The notes under the pieces were generated by a model. The model did no database searches, was not told the origin of the DNA, and saw nothing but the letters and a program-made list of their open reading frames with translations. Below are positions 16,581 through 25,262 of a stretch of 64,000 bases of DNA, one piece after another. Where the stretch lies: assembly GCF_036242395.1 (NCBI RefSeq), contig NZ_CP108458.1, forward strand, positions 8,361,814-8,425,813, read 5' to 3'. The stretch is from Kitasatospora sp. NBC_01266. Its GTDB lineage: Bacteria > Actinomycetota > Actinomycetes > Streptomycetales > Streptomycetaceae. Each line of letters starts with the position of its first letter. Positions within the stretch are counted from its first letter, which is position 1. The position numbers and the translations under genes are program-made.

Positions 16581-19178
16581 ATGCCCCGCGCATCCCGAGC
16601 CGCCGACCAGGTCGAATCCGTGAAGCCACTGCCGCTCCCGATGGTGCGGTCATACGTGCGTGAGGTCGTGGCGGCGGTCGTCGGCGGTACGGCGGACGAA
16701 CTGACCGGCCCCGACGCACTGCGGGAGCTGAACATGGACTCGCTGACCCGGATGAACATCACCCTGCGGTTCGACCAGGACCTCGGCGACATCCCGCCCA
16801 CTCTCATGTTCGAGCAGCAGACCGTCGAGGATCTCGCCCACTACCTCGTGGCCGAGCGCGACACCCGGCTGCGCCACGTGCTCGCGCCTGCCGGGCCGCG
16901 GCCGAGCCAAGCGGCGGCTCGGCCGCACCCGGCGCCGGCCGGTGACAGCCCGGTGACGCCGCCCGCCGGGGACATCGCGGTGATCGCGGTAACCGGACGG
17001 TACCCGGGTGCGCCGGACCTGGAGGCGCTCTGGCGCAACCTCCGGGACGGCGTGTCCACCATCAGCGAGGTTCCGGCGGACCGCTGGGACTGGCGCGAGC
17101 ACTTCGACCCACGTCACGGGCAGCCGGACCGGAGCTACGGGCGCTGGGGCGGGTTCATCGACGGGGTGGCGGAGTTCGACGCCGAGTTCTTCAACATCCT
17201 GCCGGTCGACGCGGTGAACACGGACCCCCAGGAGCGGCTCTTCCTGCAGGCGTGCTTCCACCTCCTGGAGCAGGCCGGCCAGTTGGGTGCAACGACGCAC
17301 GAGCCGTCGACCGGTGTCTTCGTCGGAACGATGAACGCCACCTACGGCAAGATCGGTGCCACCGCCTGGCCGTCGGGCAAGCTGACCGGAGCCCACTCCG
17401 CCCCGTGGTCGATCGCCAACCGGGTCTCCTACTTCTTCGACCTGCACGGCCCGAGTTTCGCGGTCGACTCGGCCTGCTCCTCCTCGCTGACCGCCATCCA
17501 CCTCGCGGTACAGAGCCTGCGGAGCGGTGAGTGCCGCACGGCGATCGCCGGGGGAGTGAACCTGATCCTCCACCCCGCGCACCTGGTCGGCCTGTCCGCG
17601 GCGAGCATGCTCTCGTCGGACGAGGCCTGCAAGGTGTTCGACGCGACCGCCGACGGGTTCGTGCCGGGAGAGGGCGTCGGGGCGGTGCTGCTCAAGCCCC
17701 TGGCCGCAGCGGTGTCCGACGGCGACCGCGTCTGGGGCGTGATCAAGGGCACTGCGATCAACACGGCCGGCCGGACGTCGGGGTACGCGGTGCCCAACCC
17801 GGCCCGACAGGCGGAGCTGGTGACCACCGCGATGCGTGTCGCCGCGGTGCCACCGGCATCCATCTCCTACGTCGAAGCCCACGGCACCGGAACCGAGTTG
17901 GGGGATCCGCTGGAGACGGCGGGCCTGGTCCGGGCGCTCGCCCCGGGACGGGCGCCGCAGGCCCCCTGTGCCGTCGGCTCCATCAAGGCCAACATCGGGC
18001 ACCTCGAGGGAGCCGCGGGGATAGCCGGTCTGACGAAGGTTCTCCTCCAGCTGAAGCACCGTCAGATCGCGCCGTGCTCCAGCGTGGTGAACCTCAACCC
18101 CAAGATCGCGGAGTCCCCGGTGCTGCGCTTCCCGCGTGCTCTGGAGGACTGGCAGGCCGAGGGCCCGCGCCGGGCCGGCGTCAGCTCGTTCGGCGCGGGT
18201 GGTGCCAACGTCCATCTGATCGTGGAGGAGTACCTGCCCGTGTTCCCGGAGCCGGCAGGTGAACCCGTCGGGTCGGCTGATCCGGAGCAGCTGGTGCTGC
18301 TCTCCGCGCGCACCGGCACTCAGCTGCGGTCATTGGCTGGTGCGTTGGCCCAGCGCCTGAATGAAGTGGCCACTGAGCCGTACGACTTGGCGCGACTCGC
18401 GTACAGCACGCAGGTGGGGCGCAAGGAGCTTGCGGTGCGACTGGCCCTACCCGTCACCGACGTGGCCGCGCTCCGCAGTGCCCTGACCGCGTTCGCCGCC
18501 GGTGAGCGGGCCCCCGGGGCCCGCACTGGCCGCCTGGACCGGGACCGCGCACGCGGCGACCTGCTGGACGACGAGGACGGGCAGGCATATGTCGAGGCCC
18601 TGACGGCGAAGCGCCGGCTCGGCAAGCTCGCCGACCTGTGGGTGGACGGAACCCCGATCGACTGGGCACGGCTGTGGGACACCCGTCCGCCCGCCAGGGT
18701 CGAGCTGCCGCCCTATCCGTTCGAGCCCACGCACTACTGGGTCCCGGTCGCCCAGGACCACGCGCCGGCCCCCGCCGCCCGGAGCCACGCGCCCGCGGTG
18801 ACGGCACCAACCACCCGCACCACGGCGGGCGTTCCGAGCGGGACCGATGGCCGGGCCGCCGCCGACGGCCATCGTGCGGTGGTCGAGCGGGACGTGCGGC
18901 TCGCGGCCTGCGGATTCCTGCTGATCGACCCCGCCGACGTCGACATCGCGGCCGACCTGATGGAGCTGGGCTTCGACTCCGTCTCCCTGGTGCAGTTGAC
19001 CGGCCGGCTCGGTGAGACGTACGGCGTGGAAGTGGAGCCGGTGGTGGTGTTCGACCACCCGACACTGGCCGATCTCTGCGGCTTCCTGGTGACGAACTTC
19101 GCCGAGGCGGTCGACGCGCGCTGCCGGCAGTCGGGTGCGGCGGCAGCCGGTGCCGCGCCGACCAGCGGGGAGGAGTAG
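16581..19178 (+). CDS. ACP-KS-ACP polyketide synthase without acyltransferase
   Basis: 865 residues, starting at ATG behind GAGAGGAAAGGATC. Domains: an N-terminal carrier protein (about 20-95, phosphopantetheine Ser54 in LNMDSL), a ketosynthase (about 130-560) with the full triad Cys299 (DSACSSSLT), His434 (EAHGTGTELGDPLE) and His474 (KANIGHLEGAAG), a linker ending in PPYPFEPTHYWVP, and a C-terminal carrier protein (Ser800 in GFDSVSLVQL). There is no AT, KR, DH or TE domain. The KS and its C-terminal linker look like trans-AT type, so the acyltransferase must be supplied elsewhere. One condensation between two carrier-bound units is implied. It overlaps nothing but is 2 bp before the transglutaminase-like gene, which may release the acyl chain. 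Confidence 0.92.
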   Translation: MPRASRAADQVESVKPLPLPMVRSYVREVVAAVVGGTADELTGPDALRELNMDSLTRMNITLRFDQDLGDIPPTLMFEQQTVEDLAHYLVAERDTRLRHVLAPAGPRPSQAAARPHPAPAGDSPVTPPAGDIAVIAVTGRYPGAPDLEALWRNLRDGVSTISEVPADRWDWREHFDPRHGQPDRSYGRWGGFIDGVAEFDAEFFNILPVDAVNTDPQERLFLQACFHLLEQAGQLGATTHEPSTGVFVGTMNATYGKIGATAWPSGKLTGAHSAPWSIANRVSYFFDLHGPSFAVDSACSSSLTAIHLAVQSLRSGECRTAIAGGVNLILHPAHLVGLSAASMLSSDEACKVFDATADGFVPGEGVGAVLLKPLAAAVSDGDRVWGVIKGTAINTAGRTSGYAVPNPARQAELVTTAMRVAAVPPASISYVEAHGTGTELGDPLETAGLVRALAPGRAPQAPCAVGSIKANIGHLEGAAGIAGLTKVLLQLKHRQIAPCSSVVNLNPKIAESPVLRFPRALEDWQAEGPRRAGVSSFGAGGANVHLIVEEYLPVFPEPAGEPVGSADPEQLVLLSARTGTQLRSLAGALAQRLNEVATEPYDLARLAYSTQVGRKELAVRLALPVTDVAALRSALTAFAAGERAPGARTGRLDRDRARGDLLDDEDGQAYVEALTAKRRLGKLADLWVDGTPIDWARLWDTRPPARVELPPYPFEPTHYWVPVAQDHAPAPAARSHAPAVTAPTTRTTAGVPSGTDGRAAADGHRAVVERDVRLAACGFLLIDPADVDIAADLMELGFDSVSLVQLTGRLGETYGVEVEPVVVFDHPTLADLCGFLVTNFAEAVDARCRQSGAAAAGAAPTSGEE

Positions 19179-19180
19179 CC

Positions 19181-20098
19181 ATGACGACCTCGACGACCGC
19201 TCAGGTGGTGGGCAGAGCCCTCAGGATTCCGGACCGGTACCGCGAGTTCGACATACCGTGGGATACGGTGCTGACGGTCTACCGGGTCCCTCGGCCGTTG
19301 CTGGACGAACTGCTGGATCTCGGTCTCCCGCACCGAGGCCGGGGTGAGGAGCGGCGGTTCGACCTCTTCGACCTGGAGAACCTGACCACCGCGCTGGAGA
19401 TCAACGCGCCCAACTGGGTCCTGATGAGGGCTCTGGGGCACACGTACGACAGGGACATCGGCAGGACCGACGATGCGTACCGCCTTCAGGTGACGGCCCG
19501 TTGCCCGGAGCCGGGCCACGCCGGCGACTGCGACGTCGCCGCCGCCCCTCTGCTCCTCCCGGCACCCGAGGAGGCGGACGACCTCCGCTACGAACCGCCG
19601 AGCACCATCGTGCGGCGGGTCGCCCTGCCGGCTGACGAGTACTACTTCGAGGACTCGGTGCTCCCGCTCTTCGAACCGGCCGAGCAGCTGACCTTCTACC
19701 TCATCCCGACCGACCTCTCCACCGATCTCGGATTCGCCGCCGAGACCGGCCTGGCGGACTGCCGCCTGGCCAACCGCCTCCTCCTCGATCGTGCCCGGCG
19801 AGCCGTCGTCGAGTCCCGGATCGCCAGCGGCCTCATCATGGCCGCCCCACTTCCCCTGCGCCACATGTGGATCGAGGTCAGGGTGGGCGACCGCTGGATC
19901 GCCGCCGACCCGTTCTTCATCCAGACGCTGACCCGTTGGCGGATCATCAGCCCGCACAAGTGGCCGGTGCGGCGATCACCGCGGCGCATCTACTGGCCGA
20001 TCGCCGGCTCCCCGTTGCCCGAGGACATGTCGCTCGCCACTCACAGAGGCTCAAAAGTTCGCGGATCGGCGCGGATCACCAACTGGCGACAACGATAG
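19181..20098 (+). CDS. Transglutaminase-like protein with N-terminal extension
   Basis: 305 residues, ATG behind GGGGAGGAG. The first 130 residues have a possible winged-helix-like segment (VLTVYRVPRPLLDELLDLGL, then a WVLMRALGHTYDR region) of unknown role. The C-terminal half carries a transglutaminase-like triad: Cys194 (LADCR), His228 (RHMWIEV) and Asp243 (AADPF). The spacing is the same as in the protein at 4-456, which is clearly a paralogue. Placed directly behind the ACP-KS-ACP gene, it is a good candidate for moving the acyl chain from carrier to an amine or hydroxyl, as AdmF does in andrimid assembly. It is the last gene of cluster A; transposase remnants follow at once. Confidence 0.82.
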   Translation: MTTSTTAQVVGRALRIPDRYREFDIPWDTVLTVYRVPRPLLDELLDLGLPHRGRGEERRFDLFDLENLTTALEINAPNWVLMRALGHTYDRDIGRTDDAYRLQVTARCPEPGHAGDCDVAAAPLLLPAPEEADDLRYEPPSTIVRRVALPADEYYFEDSVLPLFEPAEQLTFYLIPTDLSTDLGFAAETGLADCRLANRLLLDRARRAVVESRIASGLIMAAPLPLRHMWIEVRVGDRWIAADPFFIQTLTRWRIISPHKWPVRRSPRRIYWPIAGSPLPEDMSLATHRGSKVRGSARITNWRQR

Positions 20099-20129
20099 GA
20101 AGGTGTCGGACGCTTGGACGTGATCGCTG

Positions 20130-20800
20130 CGCTGCTGGAACGCACGGCGACCGGACGTGATCACGCGGGTCGCCCGTCCCGGACGCCGCCTGGTCGGCCG
20201 GCCCTGCCGGGTGGCACGCACACGAGCCGGCGGCGCACGGTGGAGGCCGGCAGCCGTTGCCAGGCCTCGGCCGGGGCCTGGCCGATGAGGTGGTCGATGC
20301 GCGGGCCCGAAGGATCATGATCCGGGCCAGCTCGCCCTTGGTGCTGAGGTTGCGATCGTCCGGCACGCGGGCGGCCCGGCAGCGTTCGCGGTCCTCGGTC
20401 CAGGACTTGGGCAGGTAGAGCTCGCGGTCGACCAGGGTGTGGCCGCGGCTGGTGGCGTAGGCGGCGAAGACGCCGATCTGGCGGTTCTCGGTGCGGCCGG
20501 CGGTGCCGGAGTACTGGCGCTGCACGCCGGCGGAGGTGGTGCCCTTCTTCACGAAGCCGGTGTCGTCGATGATCAGTACGCCGTCGTCGGTGCCGAGGTG
20601 TTCGGCGATGTAGACCTGCAGGTCGTCGCGAACCTCGTCCGCGTCCCAGCGGCTGCGGGGCAGCAGGTGCTGCAGGCCGTCGGGTGTGGCGTGACCGGCG
20701 TATTCGGCCAGCTGCCAGCCGTTCTTGCGGCCTACCGGGCCGATAAGTCGATAAGTCCGCGGACGTAGTCCCGCATCCGGCGGCGCGGATCCACGCGGGA
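20130..20800 (-). pseudogene. IS701-type transposase remnant
   Basis: Minus-strand fragments match IS701-family transposases: GRKNGWQLAEYAG, then LGTDDGVLIIDDTGFVKKG with the DDE-type Asp pair, GVQRQYSGTAGRTENRQIGVF and ELYLPKSW. The frame breaks near 20740 where an 8-base duplication (CGATAAGT) is visible, and again near 20310, and the ends are missing. It marks the right boundary of cluster A. Confidence 0.75.
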
Positions 20801-20910
20801 GAAACGACCTACACTCCCCACTCCCAGGCTGTTGACCAGCGGGAATGGACAAGTCCGGCTGGAGTACTAGGTGCCGGCCCGGAGCTGGCGGTCGGGTGCC
20901 CGCGTCGCCG

Positions 20911-21603
20911 TCACAGCCGGCCGATGGCCACCCCCATGGTGTCGCCGGCGCCGACGGTGATGGGGGTCACCGCTTCGGTCGCGGTGTTGATCGCGAACAC
21001 CGTCCCCTGGGGTGTTCCGTTGCCGTAGGAACCCACCACGTAGGCGCTCTTCCCGTCGGGGGTGACGGCCACCTCCGCGGGTAGGAAGTACCTACCCGGC
21101 CCGGTGGTCGGCGGGGTGTCGCCGATGGGGATGGTCTTGGTGACTGTGCCGGTGGTGGTGTTGATCACCGACACCTTGTCCCCGTGGAAGGGGTTCTGGA
21201 CGGCCACGTAGGCGTGCTTGCCGTCAGGGGCGATCGCTTCCCCGTAGAGGATGTCGGGAGAGAGCGGGGTCTGGTCGTAGGGGATGTTCGTGACGCTCCT
21301 CTTAGCGATGTTGACCACCGACACGTACTTGAAGGCGTTGGTCACGTAGAGACTGGCGCCGTCAGGGGTGACCGCCACCTGTTCGGGACCACCGCCGACG
21401 GTGGTGGTCGCGATCCCCAGGACGTTGTTGGTCCTCGTGTCGATCACGTACACGTGGCCGTCGAGGCTGGTGATGTAGGCATAGACCTGCCGGCGCGGCT
21501 TCGGCGGGTGCGCGGCGGCCGTGGCGGGCGCGGGTGTCAGGAGCGCCAGCCCTGACGCGACGGCCACCGCGGCGATGGTTCGCCGCACAGCGGATCGCTG
21601 CAA
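20911..21603 (-). CDS. Secreted YVTN-type beta-propeller protein
   Basis: 230 residues with a signal peptide (Arg-rich start, then AAVAVASGLALLTPAPATA) and several YVTN/YncE-like propeller repeats such as VYVIDTRTNNVLGIATTTVG, VAVTPDGASLYVTN and VAVTPDGKSAYVVG. Propellers of this type are usually surface or secreted binding proteins without a known catalytic role. It is short for a full propeller (about four blades). A longer relative lies at 23214-24476, so the two may have arisen by duplication. Confidence 0.8.
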   Translation of the reverse strand: MQRSAVRRTIAAVAVASGLALLTPAPATAAAHPPKPRRQVYAYITSLDGHVYVIDTRTNNVLGIATTTVGGGPEQVAVTPDGASLYVTNAFKYVSVVNIAKRSVTNIPYDQTPLSPDILYGEAIAPDGKHAYVAVQNPFHGDKVSVINTTTGTVTKTIPIGDTPPTTGPGRYFLPAEVAVTPDGKSAYVVGSYGNGTPQGTVFAINTATEAVTPITVGAGDTMGVAIGRL

Positions 21604-21774
21604 GGCACGTGGACCTCCGGATCGACGTGATGGTCTCTCGTGCCATCCGGTGTACCGCGGCAGCTGACCAGCCGTCAGCGGATCAGTACGTCAATCACCC
21701 GGAAGAGTAGTGTCAGCCCGAGCAGTACGACGCCAGAGGAATTCGAAGCTGGCACGGCCGTAGCCTTGGCGTTT

Positions 21775-21945
21775 GAGGATGGGCACACGTCAAACGCAGC
21801 CTGGCCAACCTCGCCGTGGCCGCCCCTCGACCGGCTCAAGCTACTCGTCCGCAACCGGCGCAAGCGCCTGCAGTATCGGCCCGACATCCTCGACGGATTC
21901 ATGGCCGGTACCGGCTTGACCCTCGACGCCCCAACCTCACCCTGA
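21775..21945 (+). pseudogene. IS630-type transposase C-terminal remnant
   Basis: The end of an IS630-family transposase: VKRSLANLA in one frame, then after a frame change RLKLLVRNRRKRLQYRPDILDGFMAGTGLTL. The rest of the element is absent. Confidence 0.65.
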
Positions 21946-22074
21946 CGAGCCGAAGTCAGTAACGACCTTGGGAGCGATTCGAGGTCGGGCGTGCCGGCCT
22001 GCGGGTCGCAGTTCGGCCCGTTCCGGCTCGGTAGGCGCCGCAGGCGGACAGGGTGATGCCGCCGTGCCGTTCGG

Positions 22075-22266
22075 TCAGCCGTGGAGGCTGTCGTTCCTGA
22101 CCAGTTCAAGGAACGCGGACCACGCTTTGGAAGGGAACGACAGATGCGGCCCTTGTCGGTCCTTCGAGTCCCGAACCCCGATCCCGTGGGATAGATCGCC
22201 TACCTCCACGCAGTAGGAGTCGTGTTCCTGCGAGTGGGAACTCTTGCGCCAGGTGCTGTCGGCCAT
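22075..22266 (-). CDS. DUF397 protein
   Basis: 63 residues starting ADSTWRKSSHSQEHDSYCVEV, with the C-terminal FPSKAWSAFLELVR. This is the DUF397 family, abundant in streptomycetes and normally encoded next to an XRE-family regulator, sometimes acting as an antitoxin-like partner. No XRE gene is visible beside it here, so it is probably orphaned. The frame is open upstream, but the family homology begins at the ATG at 22266. Confidence 0.85.
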   Translation of the reverse strand: MADSTWRKSSHSQEHDSYCVEVGDLSHGIGVRDSKDRQGPHLSFPSKAWSAFLELVRNDSLHG

Positions 22267-22558
22267 CGCCAGCCCTCTCTGTCCTGCTGCCAGTAGACCG
22301 TGGCGGGCATCTCGCGGCCGCGCGGCCTGCTCCCATCCTGCCCTGTCCGGGTTGTCCCACGCACACTTCGGCGAGTTGATCGAAGAACTCGCCCCGAGAA
22401 CAGTCTGCTGGGCGCTCAGACGTCCGGCGCCGGAGCCGATGGAGCCGGCCAGCGTGATCAGCAGTTGCAGCAGCACGATGTCGCGCAGCTGCGGGGCCGT
22501 CTGACTCCAGACGCCCGCGCCGCCCGTTCACCGCCTTCGCGGTGCGCCACGAGGAGGG
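22267..22558. other. No convincing gene
   Basis: Upstream of the DUF397 gene. Open frames exist but have no recognisable motifs. Confidence 0.4.
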
Positions 22559-22932
22559 TCAGGACGGCCGCTGTCGCGGGGTCGGCCGCCGCGAAGCTGG
22601 ACGGCTACGCGGTGGGTGCGTGGATGCGCCGCCAGCGCAAGGCTGACAACCTGACCAAGGGCCAGGCCGCGAAGCTCGACGCGCTGGACGAGTTGTGGCG
22701 GCTGGAGCCGGACTGGAACAGGTCGTACCGGCGCCTGCTCGCCTACCTCGCCGCCAGCGGCACCCTCGACGGACCGGCCAACCGCACCGGCCTCGGCGAC
22801 GACTCGGCGTTCCGTCCCGGTGCGTGGCTGCGCAAGCAGGTGGGGGCCCGCGCCGATGGAAAGCCGACCGAGCAGCAGACCGCGCTCCTGGACATGCTCC
22901 ACGGACATACAGCCGAGACCGTCGCCGGCTGA
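22559..22932 (+). pseudogene. Helicase-associated-domain fragment
   Basis: About 120 residues with the helicase-associated (HA) repeat pattern: LDGYAVGAWMRRQRKADNLT ... LDALDELWRLEPDWNRSYRRLLAYLAASGTL, and a second repeat FRPGAWLRKQVGARADGK. These repeats normally form the C-terminus of large DEAD/DEAH helicases in actinomycetes. No helicase core precedes it, so it is a remnant. The core-like piece lies downstream at 24473-24868, in reverse order to an intact gene. Confidence 0.65.
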
Positions 22933-23213
22933 CCGGACCCGAGATCCGCCGTCCAGGCCCTCCGGGGCGGCCCGACCCGGAGGGACGAGCGACCACCACC
23001 GAGACCACCCCGCGGCCGCCCGAAAGGCCGGTCACCGCCGCCGAGGAACCGGGCACGCCGGTCGGCCGCGACTGGCGGGAGGAGCTGGAGACCACCCGCC
23101 TGGCCCGCCTTGCTGTGGTTCGGCTGCGCCGTGCCCTGGCGGCCGGGTCACAAGGATTTCACAAGACCCCTTGTTAGGTTCGCCGCTGATTCGGCACTTG
23201 GAAGGGGTAGTTG

Positions 23214-24476
23214 ATGGCGTTCCCCGGGCATTGGACGTTTCCGTGGGCAATGGCCCTGGCCGTGGCGCTGGGCGCGTCGGGCTGTCAGACAAGCGGCACC
23301 GGCCCGAGTGGCGGCACCGGCCCGGCGTCGTCCGTTGCGGTAGCCACAGCGGTTGCCCCGCCCGGGTGCCAGACCGGGCCCGCGCCTTCGCAGCCGCAGC
23401 TCACCGGTGTCCGCACCACGAGCCTGACGGTGCCGGCCCAGCCCTTCGGATTGGTCTACGCCCCTACCGGCCACGTCGCCTTCGCCGTGCTGCAGTCGGC
23501 ACTGGGGGTGCTGTCCACCGACAGCGCCACGCCACGGCTCGTGCGGACGATCCCGCTTCCGGCCGCGAGCCTGGGCAAGGAAGGCGCCACCGGCATCACG
23601 CTCACCCACGACGGAAGCGAACTGCTCATCGCCGCGGGCAGCGGGGCGATCGTGGTGGACACGGCCAAGGCAGCGGCCGGCGCGCCAGGGGCCGTGCTGG
23701 GAGCGCTCACCGGCGCGGCCGGGACCAGCGCGATCGAGGTTACGGTCTCACCCGACGACCGCTACGCCTTTGTCAGCCAGGAGTACGGCAACGCCCAGAC
23801 CGGCCACCGCGGTGACATCGAGGTCTTCGATCTGCGCACGGCGGTTCGTACCGGGTTCGGCCAGGCTGCGCGGATCGGCAGTCTCACGCTGGGCGACGCC
23901 GTGGTCGGCACCGCCCTGTCCCCTGACGGGCGCCGACTGTACGCGACCAGCGAAGTCGACCCGAGCACGCCGGCCGGCTCCAAGCACGGCGAAATCAGCG
24001 TCATCGATCTTCCCACCCTGGAGTCCACGCCGGGCAAGGCCCTGCTGGGCAGCGTCGCCGCCGGGTGCGAGCCGGTACGAGTCCTCCCCGCACCGGACGG
24101 GCACACCGTGTGGGTCACCGCACGGGGAAGCAACGCCCTGCTCGCCTTCGACGCCGACAGGCTCACCACCGACCCCGGGCACGCCCTGCTGGCCTCCGTC
24201 CAGGTGGGCACCGCCCCGGTTGGCCTGGTCCTCGTCCAGGGCGGCGCCCGCATCATTACCGCGGACTCCGACCGGTTCCACACCGCGGGCGCCACGACCG
24301 GCCTGACCGTGGTGGACACCCGGGCCGCGCTCGCCGGTAAACCGGCCGCCCTCGGGCGCATCCCGACCGGCGCCTTCCCCCGCGAGTTCGCCCTCAGCCC
24401 CGACGCGACGACCCTGCTCGTCTCGGACCACGACTCTGACCAGATCCAGGCGATCGACACCGCCAAACTGCCGTGA
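23214..24476 (+). CDS. Beta-propeller lipoprotein
   Basis: 420 residues with a lipoprotein signal (LAVALGASGC; Cys near residue 22) followed by a Gly/Ser/Thr-rich spacer and a YncE/YVTN-like seven-blade propeller (FGLVYAPTGHVAFAVLQSA, IEVTVSPDDRYAFVSQEYGN, TALSPDGRRLYATSEV, FALSPDATTLLVSDHDSDQ). It should be anchored outside the membrane. TTG one codon upstream is an alternative start. The gene appears intact and is inserted between two helicase fragments. It probably shares ancestry with the propeller gene at 20911-21603. Confidence 0.85.
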   Translation: MAFPGHWTFPWAMALAVALGASGCQTSGTGPSGGTGPASSVAVATAVAPPGCQTGPAPSQPQLTGVRTTSLTVPAQPFGLVYAPTGHVAFAVLQSALGVLSTDSATPRLVRTIPLPAASLGKEGATGITLTHDGSELLIAAGSGAIVVDTAKAAAGAPGAVLGALTGAAGTSAIEVTVSPDDRYAFVSQEYGNAQTGHRGDIEVFDLRTAVRTGFGQAARIGSLTLGDAVVGTALSPDGRRLYATSEVDPSTPAGSKHGEISVIDLPTLESTPGKALLGSVAAGCEPVRVLPAPDGHTVWVTARGSNALLAFDADRLTTDPGHALLASVQVGTAPVGLVLVQGGARIITADSDRFHTAGATTGLTVVDTRAALAGKPAALGRIPTGAFPREFALSPDATTLLVSDHDSDQIQAIDTAKLP

Positions 24477-24868
24477 GGTGGGTCAGCCGAGTCGACGTCC
24501 GAGCTGTGGACGCCATGTGCTTCACGGTCCCGAAGTCGTCGGTCATCGACATCGCCCAGGCCGCCGGAAGGGCGCTGCGCCAGTTCTACCGTGAGGGCAA
24601 GGCGTCCTGGGTCATCATCCCGGTCTACCTGCCGACGCCGGAGGCCGGGGAGGGCGAGCAGCAGCCGGTCGCGGTGGAGTCGCCGATCGAGTGGCTGCGG
24701 ATCAACGCCCGCCGGCGCGCGGCGCGGATCCTCCAGACGGTGAAGCTGCGGGCGTTCAACCCGCGCGCGGTGGAGTGGCAGCGGATGCACGCCGTCGCCG
24801 CCAAGTTCTACATTGGAGCAGGTCACCTCGACCCTACCGACAAGGCCGAGCACGTCGAGCTGATCTGA
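24473..24868 (+). pseudogene. DEAD/DEAH helicase C-terminal core fragment
   Basis: The frame contains VDAMCFTVPKSSVIDIAQAAGRALRQFYREGKASWVIIPVYLP, the helicase motif VI region (QAxGRALR), then a segment ending in GAGHLDPTDKAEHVELI. The first two thirds of the helicase (Walker A and B motifs) are missing. The GTG at 24473 overlaps the preceding stop only by chance of junction. Confidence 0.7.
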
Positions 24869-24870
24869 GG

Positions 24871-24903
24871 GGGGCGGCCGGGCGGAAGCCGCCCGGCCGC
24901 CCC
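24871..24903. terminator. Strong intrinsic-type terminator hairpin
   Basis: A perfect 15-bp GC stem (GGGGCGGCCGGGCGG with its complement) and an AAG loop, immediately after the helicase fragment's stop codon and followed by TTCGTCG. The remainder to 25262 has no clear gene; a minus frame at 24954-25241 ends in a weakly protein-like segment. Confidence 0.8.
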
Positions 24904-25262
24904 TTCGTCGTGCCACCCGAGACATCTTCACCGACGCCCGCCCACCCGGATGTTCAGCCGCAGCGGCGGGCGACCGCGTCCACGCCCGGGCGGGCGTACC
25001 GCTCGATCGGGAAGGGAAAGTGAATGACGGTTGTCCTTCCCTCCCGCTCCGCCAGCGAGATCCGTACTACGAACCCGCTCCTTGAACCAGGCGGTCTGTC
25101 GGGCTGGGCGGATTCGCTCGCCAGGCGACCGTAACCACCACCACGCCGCCGCCCCCACTGGACGGAGGAATAGTCAAGACCGGTGGATCGGCGGGTCTGT
25201 CGCGAGTGCTGCGGATCCCGAATCCTGGTCGACTTCGTCAAGCAGTCCCCAGGCTTGCTGAG

